Positions 21,844 through 22,644 of a DNA stretch of 22,644 bases are shown one piece after another (positions within the stretch are counted from its first letter, which is position 1; each line of letters begins with the position of its first letter). The stretch comes from Lingula anatina (lineage: Eukaryota; Brachiopoda; Lingulata; Lingulida; Lingulidae). The translations under genes and the position numbers were made by a program. Location: positions 214,407 through 237,050 of the forward strand of contig NW_019773925.1 in assembly GCF_001039355.2 (NCBI RefSeq), written 5' to 3'. The notes beneath the pieces are model-generated. The model was not told where the DNA came from, ran no database searches, and worked only from the letters and a program-made list of their open reading frames with translations.

Positions 21844-22203
21844 TCATAAATGAAAAGGGCAATGATTCAATCCGTTAAAGCCGTGCGTAGCGGTTGCGGT
21901 GACGCACCCATCAATTATCTGAGACCTAGATTTTTTAACGAAAACAAAGTCAGGGACACGGAAAGGTAATCTCATCAGGGGAGTTTCACCATCTATGACG
22001 AAACACGAAAACTGACCATCCAATGCCCATTCAATATCCATTAAAATATTTCAAAGCTGACCAGCAGTGGACACAGGCAGGTGGAGAATGACACACTGAC
22101 CACCTCTGCATCCAAGCTGACCGCTGGGGACGTCATCCTGTCGGGTGGATATCAAGACTTTCCTTGTCAACCATGGTCGCTTAACTGGCCATGTCATCCC
22201 GGC
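21844..22203. other. CpG-containing block with 65-codon ORF, copy B
   Basis: Counterpart of 17657-18016. The ORF stays open, with one amino-acid change (Arg to Pro) and two synonymous changes relative to copy A. Coding status is unproven. Confidence 0.25.
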
Positions 22204-22644
22204 TACTAATTAGTTATCATTAGTGACAATAAAAATAACTAATGAGGATTGTGAGGGGGACAATGGCTCCATTTGCTTATCAGGGGCACCTGCTAATACC
22301 CTTCTGGCCAAATACCAGGGGCTATCAGTCAGTCTGGACGGGCAAGATAATATTCATTTTACTGACGGCAAGAGAGAATTTCTTTCAAGTCTGTATGCAG
22401 ATAAGCCACTGATGTGTTCAAAAATATTAAAATTATGAGACATTTTGAAACAGATGACTTAAGTCGTACAGTCATTTTTACTGTAAAATTTTTAACTATT
22501 AATGAAGACAGTCTCTGATGTAAGTGATGACATCAGTGTAATTTCCTTGACACAGTAGAGTTAGGGCATTACATACTATTTTTAAAGTTCATTTTATAAA
22601 ACATTTTAACAAGATTCAATACAAATATATTAAATTAATTTACA
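22204..22644. other. Single-copy right end, no gene established
   Basis: The sequence after the overlap ends. A 9-bp inverted repeat, ATTAGTTAT (22209-22217) and ATAACTAAT (22235-22243), lies at its start. A 71-codon plus-strand ORF at 22223-22438 follows, with fairly mixed composition (it includes NEDCEGDNGS and SLDGQDN). I recognise no domain and see no gene signals, so I leave it uncalled. The final 200 bases are AT-rich. Confidence 0.4.

Larger units (their letters stand above)
18018..22203. repeat. Duplicated block, pair 2 copy B
   Basis: Counterpart of 14589-18016. It holds the same (GT)n tract, SINE-like element, MITE and CpG-containing block in the same order, plus a 742-bp insertion with an 11-bp target duplication. 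Small indels are frequent, such as the extra bases before AGATAAGCCAGG near 18193. It continues without interruption into single-copy sequence at 22204, so this contig is the one that carries on. Confidence 0.95.

Noticed and set aside
14589-22203. A novel tandem-duplication system or satellite
   Set aside because: Exact placement of an N at the junction and allele-like divergence fit an assembly overlap better.
22223-22438. 71-codon plus-strand ORF in the right-hand single-copy end
   Set aside because: The peptide looks plausible in composition, but there is no recognisable motif, no homologous copy in the window and no neighbouring exon.

Overview
This window looks like non-coding DNA from an animal genome. 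It is AT-rich throughout, full of short microsatellites ((CA)n, (GT)n, (AAAT)n) and homopolymers, and has stop codons scattered in every frame. I found no convincing gene: the longest ATG-initiated ORFs are 60-89 codons, match nothing I recognise, and mostly look like chance. I found no rRNA, no complete tRNA, no CRISPR array and no bacterial operon structure. A tRNA-derived SINE, a small inverted-repeat MITE and high divergence between apparent alleles suggest a metazoan, perhaps a marine invertebrate. I cannot name the species or lineage.

The dominant structure is two large direct duplications, each tied to a single ambiguous base. Pair 1 is 1-1407 and 2017-3424, with N at 1408 where copy A stops. 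Pair 2 is 14589-18016 and 18018-22203, with N at 18017 exactly between the copies. The bases flanking the second N are the last base of one copy and the first base of the next. Divergence sampled by eye is about 2.5-3% in both pairs, plus indels. This is what two unmerged haplotype contigs look like when laid end to end. Most likely three contigs (1-1407, 1409-18016, 18018-22644) overlap, and the duplications are allelic rather than genomic.

Read as alleles, pair 2 carries a presence/absence polymorphism. Copy B contains a 742-bp insertion at 18986-19727, flanked by an 11-bp direct repeat and missing from the empty site at 15531-15541 in copy A. It landed inside an older tRNA-derived SINE-like element on the minus strand. 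Nearby, both copies carry a 173-bp MITE (15812-15984 and 20010-20182) and a (GT)n tract of different length (19 versus 21 units).

The single-copy middle (3425-14588) holds no recognisable gene. It has two stretches that could be cis-regulatory. At 7285-7461 there are five GATA-type motifs and a 16-bp near-palindrome of homeodomain type. At 12414-13014 there are RFX X-box-like motifs, one of them (13001-13014) near-canonical. At 10162-10760 there is a diverged tandem pair, offset 365 bp, in which one reading frame stays open in both copies and ends at the corresponding stop. The window may be intronic or intergenic. I see no exon set that would decide this.
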